A stretch of DNA of 64,000 nucleotides from Chondrus crispus (GCF_000350225.1 NW_005179211.1:107574-171573); one strand, 5' to 3'; positions 10,145 through 22,822 are shown, counted from the first letter of the stretch. The notes: a model not told the origin generated them from the letters alone. Numbers and translations are program-made.

Positions 10145-13100
10145 CATGTTTAGAATCTGCACTTGGTGAAATCTCTGTGCAGGACATGTTCGCAGTCACT
10201 TCAGGGAACATTCACGTCAAGAAAAAAGACAGACGAACGGGACAAATGTTGGGCAATCTTATACCCACATACCATGTCTTCTTCTCACATTCTATTCTCT
10301 GAAGCATTGATGTAATTGCATCATAGTATCAGAAATATATGCGCTTTGAGTTTGCTGCTACAGTATTACATTTCACAATGCACGCACGTGAAAGTCACTT
10401 GACCAGGTTTGTGAGAAGCGAATGTTTCTGTTGGATTTTCTTTGAAAAGAATTATCATTTTGAACCAGCGCATTTCTGTTCAAGTTGTGAGTTTTAATAC
10501 AGGATCCAAAAAAAGGCAGGTACAAGGTATATGAAGATTACCATATGTTCGCTTGAGTACTATTTGGACTCTCAATCTGCTTCTGAGGTGGCAGACGAGG
10601 TATCGACGAATCAGTTTGCGCTTCTGCTCAAGTATCCTATTCTTGTAGGGGACAGCGTCGCGATAGTGCTCCTGGCATGCCCAGACGAACTCCCCTCGCC
10701 CCTCCTCTCTTGTGCATTCATTAATGTTAGATTGTGGTTGCTTTCTTCAAAGCTAAGCCTTGTGCAGGACCTTGTACATAAAACCATATTTTCCTATCGT
10801 GGAAGTATTATATGAAATCCCTTGATGATGGATCGCACCAATCAGGAAATAGATAACAAAAACGCAGTGGCTTGTCGCCGCCGAACCGGACATCTGAAGA
10901 ATTCGAGAACGTTAGTACGGTATCCCACCAATGGATTGCCACGTCGCGCGAGTGACACGCAATGGCGAAATGTATGATACTCGGGCTACTTGCTTGTGCT
11001 CCATGTTATTCGCGAATCCGAGGGTATACTGCGCCACCTTGCATGATCCTAGTTGTATCTTGTGGTGCATTGTATACGCCATTGTGACGTATGGCAGAGC
11101 AGTAGTTATCGGATATGTGATAGGCAATGATCAATATGGTGCATCTTCTTCTACCAATGTACAGAAAGCAGAACTATCATCGTACTGAGATCGGGGTTGC
11201 GACTCCGACGACAAGTGGGCAATGCTCCACTACTCTCCAATGCATAGAACCCCTTTGAACTCTTCTTCCAATCCGAGCAAATTAGTATGCGCAACCACGT
11301 TGCTATTTGTGTAACCTATCCAAATCCTTCTTACGCGCACGGCTCTCTTATCTTTAAAGATGGCCATGGCGAATTCGTTGAGGAAGTCACGGATATCACC
11401 CTTAATCTGAGGATGGAGAAGAGGCGGGATGTATGGAACATTTCGGTTTTGTCACGGGCGGTTGTGCTATTTGCGTTGTTTTGAAACGGCGTTGCTGTCC
11501 TTTCATGCATATTACATGTGGAGGCGATGAGTCAGACCGCATATAGTGACAGGCTGTCTACAGGGCATTAGAAAACAGGGTGGTACCGACTTACCGACTT
11601 CCTTGATTCGCAATAATATATCAATATACCGTATCATCAATAAATAGCACCGCGCGGGATACGTAATGATCCATTGCACCCGATGCTGAAATGAACGCAG
11701 TATGTCGCCAAACGCAGAGGACAAGCTCCTGCATGTGTGATGATATTGTAGTGATATTGAGGATCATGCCCAGTTCTCGCAATCTTCTGAAAAACTACTT
11801 TTATGGACGGTGCCCTAGGGCAACCTTCGATAACAGTAGTTTTTCGCAATATTGGGGAACGGATGAAACGAAACAGGCTGGGTACGCGGGGGTGTGCGGA
11901 GGCGATCTCGACGGAGACAGTTTCGACCTGTGAGTTATTTTATTTAACTGGGTATGCTTTCCTCAGGGGTCAGCCGAGAGCCAAGTGTGTTGTCACACGG
12001 GGCACTCAGGCCTCCCAAGCGCCCTCGGCTCCGCCTCGAGGCGCATGTCCAGCCCTCGAGCTGATATCGGCCCTCTTGACCCGTGTGACAACGCATACTT
12101 GTCTCCTGTGGACAACGTAGATTACGGAATGGCACTTGCGACTTTTTTGACAACGCCCATGCCCATGTGCGTCCAAGCATCCCCAACTCATCCATAACGG
12201 AGTCCACGGCCCTGTGCTGAGGTGGAATATTTTCTTACACAGCACTATACACAATTGTTCGTGCTGCGCACCAAGACACTCAACCGGGCTGAGCTAGGGT
12301 AGGCGAGCCGAAAAGCAATCAAGTACTGCACTGTACATACCTTACAACTGTACTTGTCTGTGTGTGTATACATTATTTACTTTTACGCAGTATTTAATAT
12401 TGGTGGGATGCGTATTCCTCTTGCATGTGGAATCCTTCAGAAGCCACACACTTTGCATCAGTATTAGAGAGCTGCCATGCGCGTCATATGAGGCTCTCCC
12501 TGCCTGAACAGGAAGGGGTTGCGCTGATTCGTGTGGAACAAAGAGTTTTACGTTCATACCTATGACATCTTAGGGGGGTTTTCCACTTTCAAAAAGTGTG
12601 TCATATTTTCTTTGTAAAGCTGCACCTTCAGTGCCAGACGATATCGAAATTATTATCGATCAGCGAGACGTGGGTGATGTGCCTATATCTTGTAGCGCAT
12701 GTAGTCACCAATGAGGAAAGCCTTTAAGGCTCAGCACCACGCACGAAAATCATGTCTCCCTACCACATCAGTAGTTTGGACCTTCGACGATAGTTTGCCT
12801 TCCCCGTTAGAAGGAAACGCCCCTGCAGGGGCCACATGATCATGCTGAGGTTGTACTGTACGAATACCATCTTTACAAATCATGTAGGAATAGGGTACGT
12901 GCTGAAAGCGAGAGAAACCGAATTATTTTGTGCCTTCTGTTTGAAGCACAAGCAAATTAAAAATTTGCTCCTTTCCATCTTTCTCGTGGAGGGCTATCGT
13001 GGAGGGCTATTGACCTAGCATTTTGTTTGAAAATGTGGGTCACATATGTATTGAATACCGCTAGCCTCCTTCATTTGTATAAAAAGTAGTTCGAGAGCAT

Positions 13101-13775
13101 GTGCTAAGTTGGTGGGTGGAACGTAGACAAATGTGTTTGTACACTAGAGATTCAAATGGTAGGGAAGAGTGTGGCAGCATAGAAAAACTCCCACTGCGTG
13201 TCAGAAATTCACAGTCGCCGGAAATATGATGACCTTGATGACCCGCAGTCCCGCCTTGCACAAGCACAGGCCAACCTCGGCATTAACATTTCTTGGATCT
13301 TGAAAATTGTGTGTAATTTGAAGCGAAAGTAACCCATGGAGGCTTAGGTGGCATTTCTTCAAAGATCGATGGAACAACATTAACTTGAAGTATGTAGCGG
13401 AACATATGTTTGTAAGTTAGGGAATACGAAAACGCTCCCCATACCCTGGCCCAGTTTTACAGATTGAAGGAAAAATGCTGTCAAAATGGTGGCGATACTC
13501 CGCCAACAAGGCCATGAAAATAAAGATTCATCACAGTTGTAGTTCTTCGTCATCGAAAAAACTAAGGCTAACAATACCAAGACAAAACATCTAGTGTCAC
13601 GCAATATTTCCCGAATCGTAGACCACACCACAACCACAGATCATGAGAGGAGGGGCATCTGCAATGTGCGGTACTCATCTTCTCAGACGTACGAGCGAAA
13701 CCTCGTACACCACAATACACAGAAAACGAGTTCCGATATGTTTTTTTCGAAAAGAGTCGAAACGAAAATATTGGA
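10145..13775. other. 3.6 kb intergenic region without a supportable gene
   Basis: Only short, low-quality frames on either strand. Minus-strand stretches at 10912-11127 and 11340-11480 look weakly protein-like but match nothing I recognise. A short direct repeat (GTGGAGGGCTATCGTGGAGGGCTAT, split here as two GTGGAGGGCTAT copies) occurs near 12986-13012. No RNA gene or LTR border seen. Confidence 0.4.
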
Positions 13776-13833
13776 AAGAGGTCGCTGATGGATACAGCAC
13801 TATAAATAGTGCTGTATCCATCAGCGACCTCTT
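13776..13833. repeat. Perfect 28-bp inverted repeat (fold-back) with 2-nt centre
   Basis: Arm 13776-13803 and arm 13806-13833 are exact reverse complements separated by AA, and pairing stops at both outer flanks. The centre reads TATAAATA. A second 14-bp palindrome, AAATAGTACTATTT, follows at 13838-13851. It could extrude as a cruciform or be a template-switch product; an assembly artefact is possible. Confidence 0.9.
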
Positions 13834-14009
13834 ATATAAATAGTACTATTTACGCTTAGTCGAATTTTTCTGATTGATAAGTTGTCGCCGAAGCGAGACA
13901 TAACTTGGCATTACGACGGTATCACTCCATGAACGCTAGCCACACAATGAATACAATATAGCGCCATGCGTGTATGAAGTGGTACGTCATCACAGCGTGA
14001 TTCTTTCTC

Positions 14010-14016
14010 TATAAAA
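14010..14016 (+). promoter_or_regulatory. TATA box of the secreted-protein gene
   Basis: TATAAAA, 73 bp upstream of the ATG at 14089, same spacing as for the membrane-protein gene. Confidence 0.6.
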
Positions 14017-14088
14017 CGGGTATTTGAGTTGCCATTTCGGATTCGCCGCAGCAAAATCCAGCACTTTGAAGTTGCTCGCCTCCACAAG

Positions 14089-14532
14089 ATGGTTCGCCAG
14101 CGAAGTCTCAAGTTGGCTCTAGTTGCTGTATTTGTCACCTCATATATTCTCCAATGCACCCTTGCTAAGAGATGCGGTCGTAAAGAGTTTGGCTGCAGCC
14201 GTCGCTTCAGCTCAATCAGATTACTTCGCGAGCTGTTTCGACTTAGCTTCAACGACTCTTTTCCCTGCGGGTTGCAGTGTAACCATGCCTTAATCACATA
14301 TCTGGCGCAAAAGAAAGTATGTGTGGGGGAGAGGGCTGCGAAATTCACGAAAAATGTTATCAAACGTTGTGGGACGATTTGCACAAGCGCTGTGCAGGAG
14401 AGCAATGTTGACGATTCAATTCCGAAAGAGAGCGATTTGCCGCTGGAGACCATCCCACACTGCTGCCCCGTATGCGTCGAATGTCCTTACATCCATCTAC
14501 CATGCGTTTGTCCAGTCCGCCCTAAATGCTAG
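14089..14532 (+). CDS. Small secreted cysteine-rich protein
   Basis: 147 codons. The ATG at 14089 is chosen over an upstream non-ATG in-frame extension because it gives a textbook signal peptide: basic MVRQRSLK, hydrophobic LALVAVFVTSYILQCTLA, likely cleavage near residue 26. The mature part of about 120 residues is basic and has 14 cysteines (about 29, 36, 60, 64, 78, 94, 98, 125, 126, 129, 132, 139, 141, 147), the last seven clustered in a HCCPVCVECPY...CVCPVRPKC tail. This suggests a disulfide-stabilised extracellular protein. No family recognised; a role in defence, cell wall or signalling would be a guess. The TATA box and the clean frame argue that it is a real gene. Confidence 0.68.
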   Translation: MVRQRSLKLALVAVFVTSYILQCTLAKRCGRKEFGCSRRFSSIRLLRELFRLSFNDSFPCGLQCNHALITYLAQKKVCVGERAAKFTKNVIKRCGTICTSAVQESNVDDSIPKESDLPLETIPHCCPVCVECPYIHLPCVCPVRPKC

Positions 14533-17156
14533 ATGCAAGAGGAAAATCGTATGCCTGAGAAGCAAGATGGGTCAGTTCGGTGGAAAATGTGGACGGACAA
14601 GTTTTGCGGACTTGGTTGCTGGACCACTGCTCCGTGAAGTCTTTCCTTTTAAAAGAGGAGCAGAGAGGTGCTCGAAGAGATGGGCTTGAGGATTGGAGAA
14701 ACCATGTTAAAGTTGGCAGAAATGATCGATTGATGCAAACAGTGTGAAAAGCTCAACGTAAAAATGTGCCCCATTGCTCCAACCCCCCCCCCCCCCCCCC
14801 CCCCCCCCCAGAAAAGCGTGTTTCTTTGTTTTCCAAGCTGCGACTTGTGTGCGCCAGGGACTCGTTTCGAGTGATAGGGCGACATAAAATGCTTGAAACT
14901 GCAGACGGGACCGCTTTGCTCTCAGAAACCACCCCATTAATTTTGCTGGTTGGTCTCTAGCGGCGAAGGTCTGTCCGATCGTTGTTCCCATATGAGGAAC
15001 ACGTTTCGAATTTTTTTCTTGACTTGCTCTTTCTTGACAAAAGGAAAAGACACTCCCGCCACCGCACTTGACTTCTGCCTTGGGGCCAGAGGTAAATTTG
15101 TGAGAAAAGCATTTTCTTCCTGGTCGTGTTAGATATGTCTGGAAAAGAAGCTTAAAACCACGTTAAAACTGCATGTAAACTACCATGGAAACAAATTGCC
15201 AGATTTAAAGAGCATTGAGGCTCTCAATCTGCTTTGTATTTTTAGTCTTCCAGCGTATTCAAAGCTCTGCTATCCTGGCGTTCTGCAGGAGCTTATTACC
15301 GAAAACAAGTGCGTTAAGGAAATAGTGCTCAAGACATCTGTGTAAAGGTTTAATTTAATTTAAATATTTTAAAAAAGAGCTTTGCTCATATGGGAACACG
15401 CCCCGGTCGGATGGACACTGTGATGCCAAGATCAGACCGATGCCTCCGACCCCCGAAGGTGGCGGAGGCGACGGCGACTTTATTCTGTTTGCTGTGGTAG
15501 CCCTAAATGACTTGTATGCCTTATCTGTGAGGGTTGCCTTATCTGAATGGAACCACAGACACTAGCTGACCTGGGCAGTCTGTGTTACCAAAAGCATATC
15601 GCCTCACTATCCTTCCCCTGCCTGACCAGTCGTGCGTCCAGTGTGCGCACGGATCTGTACTCTTGTGAACAAATAGCAGTATCATAAATTGAAGCAGAGC
15701 GTTCGTATGTGGACGTTGTGGCCACGTACAAATATGTAGAAGAGCAAATGGGTGTTGAAAATGAAGATCAGAAATGCGTTCGTGTTCCGAAAGAATCGTA
15801 AAGCGACGTACAGTGCAAGCGCAATGTGCACTGGTCGTGAGTATAAAGCAATTCATACAAAGCGAACTGAAAAAGCAAAGCAGACACTGAATGCACATGG
15901 AAAGCGAGGGACAAGCTCTCTGAGAGGCAGGCAGAAACAGAGAGAGAATAGTATATGTGATAGCAACATCGCAAGATGAAGGAAAGAATCCTAGGGGGAA
16001 AGAAGGAGGCAGAGACGTGGAGCGACCCTGGGAGCGTTTGTGCTCACTGTACTTGCCTGTAGATTTATTCTTCTGTCATATACCGAAACCTATCATCAAC
16101 CGAGATGAGTGAGGCTGGCAAAACCATTACTGTACAGTACAGAGCGAGTAACTGGGACATGTGCTCCGCACAGCCGCACGTGACTTCAGCAAACAGCCAA
16201 TCAAGGAGCGAGATGGGGCTTCTACCGTACCATAAACTCAATAGTGTAAAGATCGTTTCCAAACGCGCGTACTATAAGTCGAATTGCAGTGCGTCCACTC
16301 ATCTGACGTGGACCAATGGCGTCACGCGGACATAGAACCCGCATCTGCTGACTGATCTCCTGCCTCATGAATTCACCCCTCGCCCGGCCGCCCACTTCCC
16401 CTCCCTGGTTGCGTGTCAAAACCTCGGCTTCACCTCTGCCCTCGTCCGGCGAGGCCGCCGGCCTCGGTGGGCAAACGGCAGTCCGCCGCGCGCGTGCGCA
16501 CAACCTCCCTTCGCAGATTCCGTCCTCGCCCGTATCTCTGCCGCACTAATGATCACCATTCCAGGACCTCTGGCCGCTCTTCTTCCCTCGACACGAAATT
16601 GTGCCGGTGAATTTTCCCGTCTCAGAAGCCTCATACGCCCTGTTATCCGCAAATGTTTCTGCGCCCTTCAGGCTGGGCGTACCATTAAGGCTCTTCAGCA
16701 GCCCGAAAACTTGGCTTTGCCTAAGCGACGCCTTCAACCAGCCCGCCGTATGATCGCCGAGTCTCCTGCGAAATTCACTTGTCTGGTGCTAATGCTGTGC
16801 AGGCCCAAAATCTATATGTGCTACAGACAAGTGAGGGCTTTCTGCTCATGCCCGTCCTACCCGTATAAAGACAAGGAGGCGGGAAGAACAGACAGACCCG
16901 CTGCTGCCCCACCCCAGGCCTACAGTCTCCCTCAGCTCAAAAAACCGCTTGAAAATTTCCCAGGCATTCTTCCTTACGCGCTTTGCGCAACGAGCACCTC
17001 ATCCCCGGTCTCTTTCAACTTGTCTCATTCATTTGGTCCTCCTCTTCATAGCGTTTTAATTGCAATTGCTCATCATCACTTGTCTTACACGACAACTCAT
17101 TAACAAAACGTCAAAACCCCTTCTTCCGCAAGCTTTCATCCACTGCAACTACAATA
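14533..17156. other. Intergenic with poly-C tract and CpG-rich segment
   Basis: Contains an uninterrupted run of 27 C at 14783-14809. A G+C/CpG-rich stretch lies at about 16370-16550. TATAAAG near 16870 may be promoter sequence for the downstream zinc-finger gene. A 184-codon frame at 16549-17103 has no recognisable domain and looks like leader or chance. No LTR or RNA gene seen. Confidence 0.4.
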
Positions 17157-19158
17157 ATGGATAACCATGAAGATCGTGTTGTCTTCGAGCACCATGATGA
17201 CACCTTTTCCGTTGACAACCTGTTCATCAGCACCCCGTCAGCAGTGGAAACAGCCGACTTCAAGTTTGTAGAGAACTGGATCGAGATTGCTATCGATGAG
17301 CCGCAAACCCCGCCACCCGCACCCGCAGAAACACTCCCTTACTTGGAACTCGACGACCCACATCCAAGATCCCTGCCGACTTGCTTTCCGCTCCGCTCCC
17401 TGGACCGGTGTCTTCTCCTAACCGAACCGCCCGTCAGAGTATGCAAAGCACTCCAGTGAGCCACGCGAAGGCAGAACGCGTCGACGATGAGATTCAGCCG
17501 AACAATGCCCATCTTGATAACGACGAAATTCAGCCAAGTCTCATCCCGGTCTCGGTGCCCATCTTCAATGCACATCTGCCGCTGCTTGGACATCACCCTG
17601 GTACTCCGATGTATGTAAATAAGGGACGCGCCCGCGCTTGCATCGGCTCTGCATAGAAACCCTCCAGCAGAGTTGGCGTTCCAGGCCCTCTCACTAGGCT
17701 CATATCCTTATCCTCAGTCTATAGGAAAACCGGGACTTCTACCTCACACGTGCTACGGAGACAGCATCGACCACGATCTGCACTCACCGGCATGGGCGAC
17801 GCAAGCTCAGACAGGGACACCGCCATTTTCTCCTAATTTTGTACCGGAAACGCCGCAGAATGCATTTAATGCCGGGCACATTCCTCCTTCGTATATGTCT
17901 CCTGGCTACATATCTCCTGCGCACCTTTTACTGGGACATTTTGCTCCTCCGTGGCTCATTCCTTCTCCACGTGTGGCTATCCATGGTCTTGCTCCGATGC
18001 AGAGGATTGGTACTCCTGAGCACTCTAGGCTCATGGCATATAACAGCGCCATGACAGCAACAAGTGCCGACTCAAGCTTGATGCATCGGGTACCAAGCGC
18101 GACGAGTGCGGCGTCGTACGTGACTCAGGCTTCGGGGCAGGCGCGCATTCCGGAGGCTCCACAAGCAGCGACGAAGTCGAAGAATCGGTACTCCAAGGGG
18201 GCGAGTGCCTCAAACTATTGCCATGTCTGTTGTCGGAATTCGCGAATCGAATTTGCCGTTTTGTGCGAACACGAAGATTGGCCTGTGTCGCAAGGTTGTG
18301 TGTAATAAATGTCTGTTGCTTTACGAGCGCGAGAGATTCGAGACCTCCAAGGATCCCCGCGTGAAGTGGAATTGCACGCATTGTCGCAACTGCTGTCCCC
18401 CTCGTGCCAGGTGTAAGCAGTACACTAGGAACAATCACCGCCGCCGTGCGCGAAAGGCAGCAGCTGCGCTGAGAGAGGCACAAAACCAGCAGCTAGCCAC
18501 GCAGGCTGCACAACCCGCTCAAGCATCGCAACAAGGTCATCAGCTGCCTCAAATGGTCCCGTCTAATCTGCCGCTGTCGACAATCCCTCTCGTGCAAGGA
18601 GCTCGAGTGGTTAAGCCGAAGCGGCAGCGAAAGTCGCAACGAAAGGGTCAGCAGAAGGGAACGGAGCGCGGACAAGTAAGACTAGAACCTGCAAGGCGGC
18701 CTGAAATCCCGCTCGCGCCGACGCAACCTATGCAATGGTTGCTAGATGAAGACATTTACCTTTTCCCAGGCCATGAGGCTCAGCCGGGAGTGCCCCCCCT
18801 CGTTGGTCCTGCAACGCCGCAAGTACCTATTGCAACATCGCCGGTGATGGTGGAGCGGATGCTCCCTCCGCTGCCTGCGCCAGACAGCCGAAGAGAGAAG
18901 CGGGATTTTTCTCATCTGGGGCAGTCTCCAAACATTAACAGCGTCCTCCCGCATCAGTTACCAATGACGGCAGCTGGGCCGTCAATGCAGTATCTGAACC
19001 TCGAGGCAACTGAACTGGCAAGCGGAGCTGGGAGTAGCCGTGGTAAGAGAAGAAGGCTTGCGGAAACTTTCTCGGATGGCATCTCTCCGATATCAATTGC
19101 GAATATGGTGATGGCAGACAAGCACGTAAAGAGTCCTTTTGCAGAGGACCTTGCTTAA
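17157..19158 (+). pseudogene. CDCA7-like zf-4CXXC_R1 zinc-finger gene, frameshifted
   Basis: About 660 codons in three frames with overlapping switches near 17370, 17640 and 18245. The N-terminal half is Pro/Ser-rich and disordered (PQTPPPAPAETLPYLELD; repeats PSYMSPGYISPAHLLLG). Across the last switch sits a cysteine cluster: CHVCCRNSR, then LPFCANTKIGLCRKVVCNKC, RFETSKDPRVKWNCTHC and RNCCPPRARCKQY. That is the CxxC series with W-C-xx-C-R-xx-C of the zf-4CXXC_R1 domain of CDCA7 proteins, which bind hemimethylated DNA and work with the remodeller HELLS (family knowledge). A basic stretch RRRARKAAAALREAQ and a second NLS-like run KPKRQRKSQRKGQ follow. The shifts leave no gap, so they look like 1-2 nt indels, from decay or sequence error, rather than introns. 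Confidence 0.68.
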
Positions 19159-21244
19159 GCAGAGGAGCTGGGATTGGGACTGGTGGCTTCATTGGGCAAG
19201 CACTTGTAAATGTATTTCGGCCAACTGAAAGGCTTGAGACCTGGCCAGTTGGGGACGTGATCTTTCTCTCTCAAGTGCATCGCAAACCTTTCGTGCAAGC
19301 AGAAAGTGTATTGTGGGCGGTTGCCACATGCCAACGCCATACTGGGGCTTCATGCGGGAGCATGTCGAGCGGCCATGACAAGAAGCATGTTTCGAAGGAG
19401 GGAAGGAATGGAGACATGCAATCAAAATGGCATAGGTATGACAATATAGTAATCCGGGCCAATTAAAACCTCTTACATACGCCGTGTATCAGCAATGACC
19501 GCCGTGGGCTCCAAGCGAGATATCTGAAATGCAGCAACTTTATGTCTTGCCGAACCTGAATCGTAGCCACGCGGTCACTGTTTGTCGTAAATTTTCGCAG
19601 AACAAAAAAAACAGTAAGCAGATTCAAATCAGTTACTCAGTACTGTAGCGATACTCGAAAAAATCTTTGGTCATTTCTATCCTCTGACGACCCATTGTTC
19701 AATGAGCAGAATGCGTTTCCCAGAAGACAATATTTAATCGAGTGCTTCACACTTTCCAACCTTGTTAAAAGCTTCAGTTGGATTCTCTTTAGTCCTGACG
19801 AAACATAAATCTGACAATTTTCGCTTTCGCGTGCTCGAAGGACAGCACTTATATCAATCATGAGTATTTTCTCAAGTGTTTTCGAACATTTTGTGATGAC
19901 ATCGCAGAGACTTCGAATATGTACACATAGTTGTAGTACAACTGCGCACCACGACCACTCGGAGAGGGTGATGACCAAACGGCGAGATGTTACTTATTAG
20001 GTCTGCAGGTCAGTTGGAGAGTTTGCCGAAGGTACTTCTCTATTTCGAAAAATCTCGATCAATTCGCGAATAACTGCTGCTTCGCGTCAGAACTCCATGT
20101 AACCCCAAAGTGTGCTAGTTATTCAACAAAAACTCTATTCTATACTCGAGCGGACAGTATCGTGACACAAACCGCCCCCGATCAGACACGGATGCTCCCA
20201 TCGCTGTTGGCATCATCTCCCAAAATGTCGCAGCACCAGATGCCGCCACTACCTGATCATAGCGCACCATTTGCAGGTTCAGTCTATTATGATAAGACTC
20301 CTGGACTCTTTGATTATTTTAAACGACGTCTGTGCAATGTTCGAAAGATGTTTTGGTATCGGTAGTAGGTTTTCTGTCTTCATTCAACAGAGGGTGCCAT
20401 CTGATATTTACATTTTTCACCGCAACTGTTCACTTGAATATGCAATCATAGTTGGATTCAGCCCGCGTATTCTGCTTAAAACCGCAGCCTACAGCATACC
20501 TTTCCTCCTAAAACCCCTACAATGTTCCGATCCCCGCTTTTGCTTCGTTCTTCTTCTTATCATCAATACTAGGAGACACACCTCTAGGCCTTTTTTGTGT
20601 TAATCCTCCCCAATTCGCTGTTCATGCCAGCATACCCCTTGTCTATTATTACACCAAAGCTATCAGGGTGCTCCGATAAGGAAAAACCTATGCCTGTAAT
20701 CGCTTTTCCTAAGTCGAATTTTCTGGTGCCTCGTCATGAAACGGCAGCATTTCTCGCTTTATTTCAATATCACCGACTGACCCGGGGCTATGTTTTCCTA
20801 CGACGATGGCTACATCATTCGACAGAATTGTAACTTTTCCCTTGAGCCGTATAATTTGTGCTTTTGTAAAAATCATAACTGTAGCGAGCGTTAGGACCCA
20901 GGGTGTCAGCAAAACAATGCTCCCCCAGATGAGCTGCAGAGTCTATCTTCTATTGTTTTCGGACACGTGGGGTGCTCTCGCCGAATCAGCCAGAGGCATG
21001 CCTGGCGGATCAAAATATGAAGGGAGCTGTTAGAGAATCGCCGTGCCGCTTTCTGCGTGAAACAGCCCGGACGGAATGTGCCTGAGCACAGCCGCGCTGT
21101 AGGCAAGGATGGCTGACGTGGAGGGAGGAAGATTGAGTAGATTCGGATTTACGGCCGCCCCGTAGCTCGGCTATTTAGTATAGGGAAATGAGGAGACTTG
21201 AGTAAAGAGGGGCATCGACCTTTGGGAGTAGGCTCCTGTTGCAC
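19159..21244. other. Intergenic; probably ends with the 5' LTR of the next element
   Basis: No convincing gene. The last few hundred bases before 21245 should contain the 5' LTR of the gypsy element that follows, since a TGG-initial primer site starts at 21245. I could not define its left border because no second copy is present. Confidence 0.4.
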
Positions 21245-21310
21245 TGGTAGCATCGCGGGAACTTTCTCCGGCTGAGAATCCGTCATCTCTCTGACCCTAT
21301 CTCTACCAAA

Positions 21311-22822
21311 ATGGTCGCTGTTGTACAAGGGTCGATCAGTCTCAAGCCGAAGCAGCCAGTGACTTTCGGTGGGAGACGTGATTTCTTTGTTGTCAATACC
21401 TCGGTCGACAAGGTAGAGCAGTACCTTGCCCTGACCTACTTGCCTAACACGACTGTACAGCTCACTGATCCGAATCGCATAATGTTCTCCTCAACCTTCC
21501 TTACTGGTACTGCGGCTGTGTGGTGGTACACAATCGTTCAAGCCAATGAGGTTCCTACTACTTGGATAGACTTCAAGAAGGCGGTAGTTACTGAATTCGT
21601 TCCAGAAGACCATGTGCGCAGGTCTCGAGAAAACTACGCAAGCTGAAGCAAACGACCTCTGTGGCTAAGTATTTATCAGACTTTCTGAACATTGTGTTGA
21701 CGGTTCCTGACATCAGTGACGGTGAGAAATGGGATAAGTTCTGTTCCGGCTTTGTAGTATAACCCCCCCTGGGGCTTTTTAGTTAAATTAAATCAACAAC
21801 GGATCCGATACTGTAGAGCCCGATGCTCTACAGTACTACCGCGAGTGGCCACGTGTTCCCCTCGGATACAGCGCGCACACGTGTACACATGTACCGCGCG
21901 AGACGGAAGCGCGCGCACACGTGTACTGTCTGCCTCGATGGCTGACAGTATTACAGTACGGTCCGATCTGTACTACAGTAGTCCACTACAGTACACTGTA
22001 CTTCGGTACTGTAGTGTTATAGATTGTTTTGTATATTACATATGGAGCGGACCGGCCGCGGTGGAGGAGGACCAGCACGGACTTGTCACCCACCGACCGT
22101 CAAGGTCCGACTTCCGGCTTATTCTAAGGTAACGCTCGCTAATTACCTTAGAGCGGCACCGAGCGCGGGTTTAGGACGCGCGCGGGACGCCCACGAGCCA
22201 GATCCGCCTCCGTCCGTCAGTACTGGATCGTTACCCAGTACCGCGCCGGGGCGTCGAGGCGTCAAACTGCTCACGCGTACCCGCGTCCTCCCCATTTCGC
22301 TCTACCACGCTACCCGGGCCCGCTTCCCGGTGCCGTTAGCAAGTGTCCCGCTTCAACCCCGTCTTCCCGATCGACAAGGGTCTCAGTCGAACTGTGCATA
22401 CACCCCTATCGTTGGGGGTGTTTATGCTACAGGCTTGAAGTTTGAAATCTGTCTGGAGGTTATGAAAACCGCCGGAGCAACATTTGAGGACGCGTCCAAA
22501 GTGGATTTGCGAGTGGATAGCGCTATTTGGAGCGCCGGACGTACGCCTTCCCCGTTTGTATCAGCAAGCGGAAGTGGATCAGTTGCCGATGCCCTAACAC
22601 CAATGGAGATTGGAAATTTAGAGAGACGCCGGGTAAACTGGGATTCCCAGTACCAGGAATACTTCCGCAAAAACGCATGTTTCAAATGTCATAAAGTAGG
22701 GTGCCGACCGTGGAAGCATGGTCAAGGAAGGCCTTCTGTTAACAACTCTGAGGTAGAAGAAGTTTCTCAGAGGAGGGGCACCGAGGAGCACGAGAGCGAC
22801 TCGCGTAGCTCGGAAAACTAAC
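21311..22822 (+). pseudogene. gypsy gag interrupted by a solo LTR
   Basis: Starts MVAVVQGSISLKPKQP. Conserved capsid block: FSSTFLTGTAAVWWYTIV, TWIDFKKAVVTEFVPEDH, then after a 1-nt shift near 21635 LRKLKQTTSVAKYLSDFLN and DGEKWDKFCSG. The LTR at 21755-22431 interrupts it. Removing the LTR plus one GGCTT copy restores an open frame into LKFEICLEVMKTAG, PMEIGNLERRR and the knuckle CFKCHKVGCRPWKH. The knuckle matches CX2CX4 but is disturbed afterwards. This is a particle-forming Gag of Ty3/gypsy type (retrotrans_gag). Confidence 0.85.
21755..22431 (+). repeat. Solo LTR, family A, with perfect 5-bp target duplication
   Basis: Starts TGTAGTATAACC and ends TTTATGCTACA. It is flanked by GGCTT at 21750-21754 and GGCTT at 22432-22436. 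It has several ACACGTGT palindromes, the CTGTAGAGC/GCTCTACAG hairpin at about 21812-21834, and a TACAGTA-rich stretch to 22015. No internal element sequence follows, so it arose by LTR-LTR recombination after insertion into gag. Confidence 0.93.

Noticed and set aside
14760-14815. Glycine-rich protein encoded opposite the poly-C tract
   Set aside because: The glycine run only reflects 27 consecutive C; a simple-sequence artefact.
17157-19158. Introns explaining the frame changes in the zinc-finger gene
   Set aside because: Frames overlap at each switch with no extra sequence and no GT...AG pair of useful size, so small indels are simpler.
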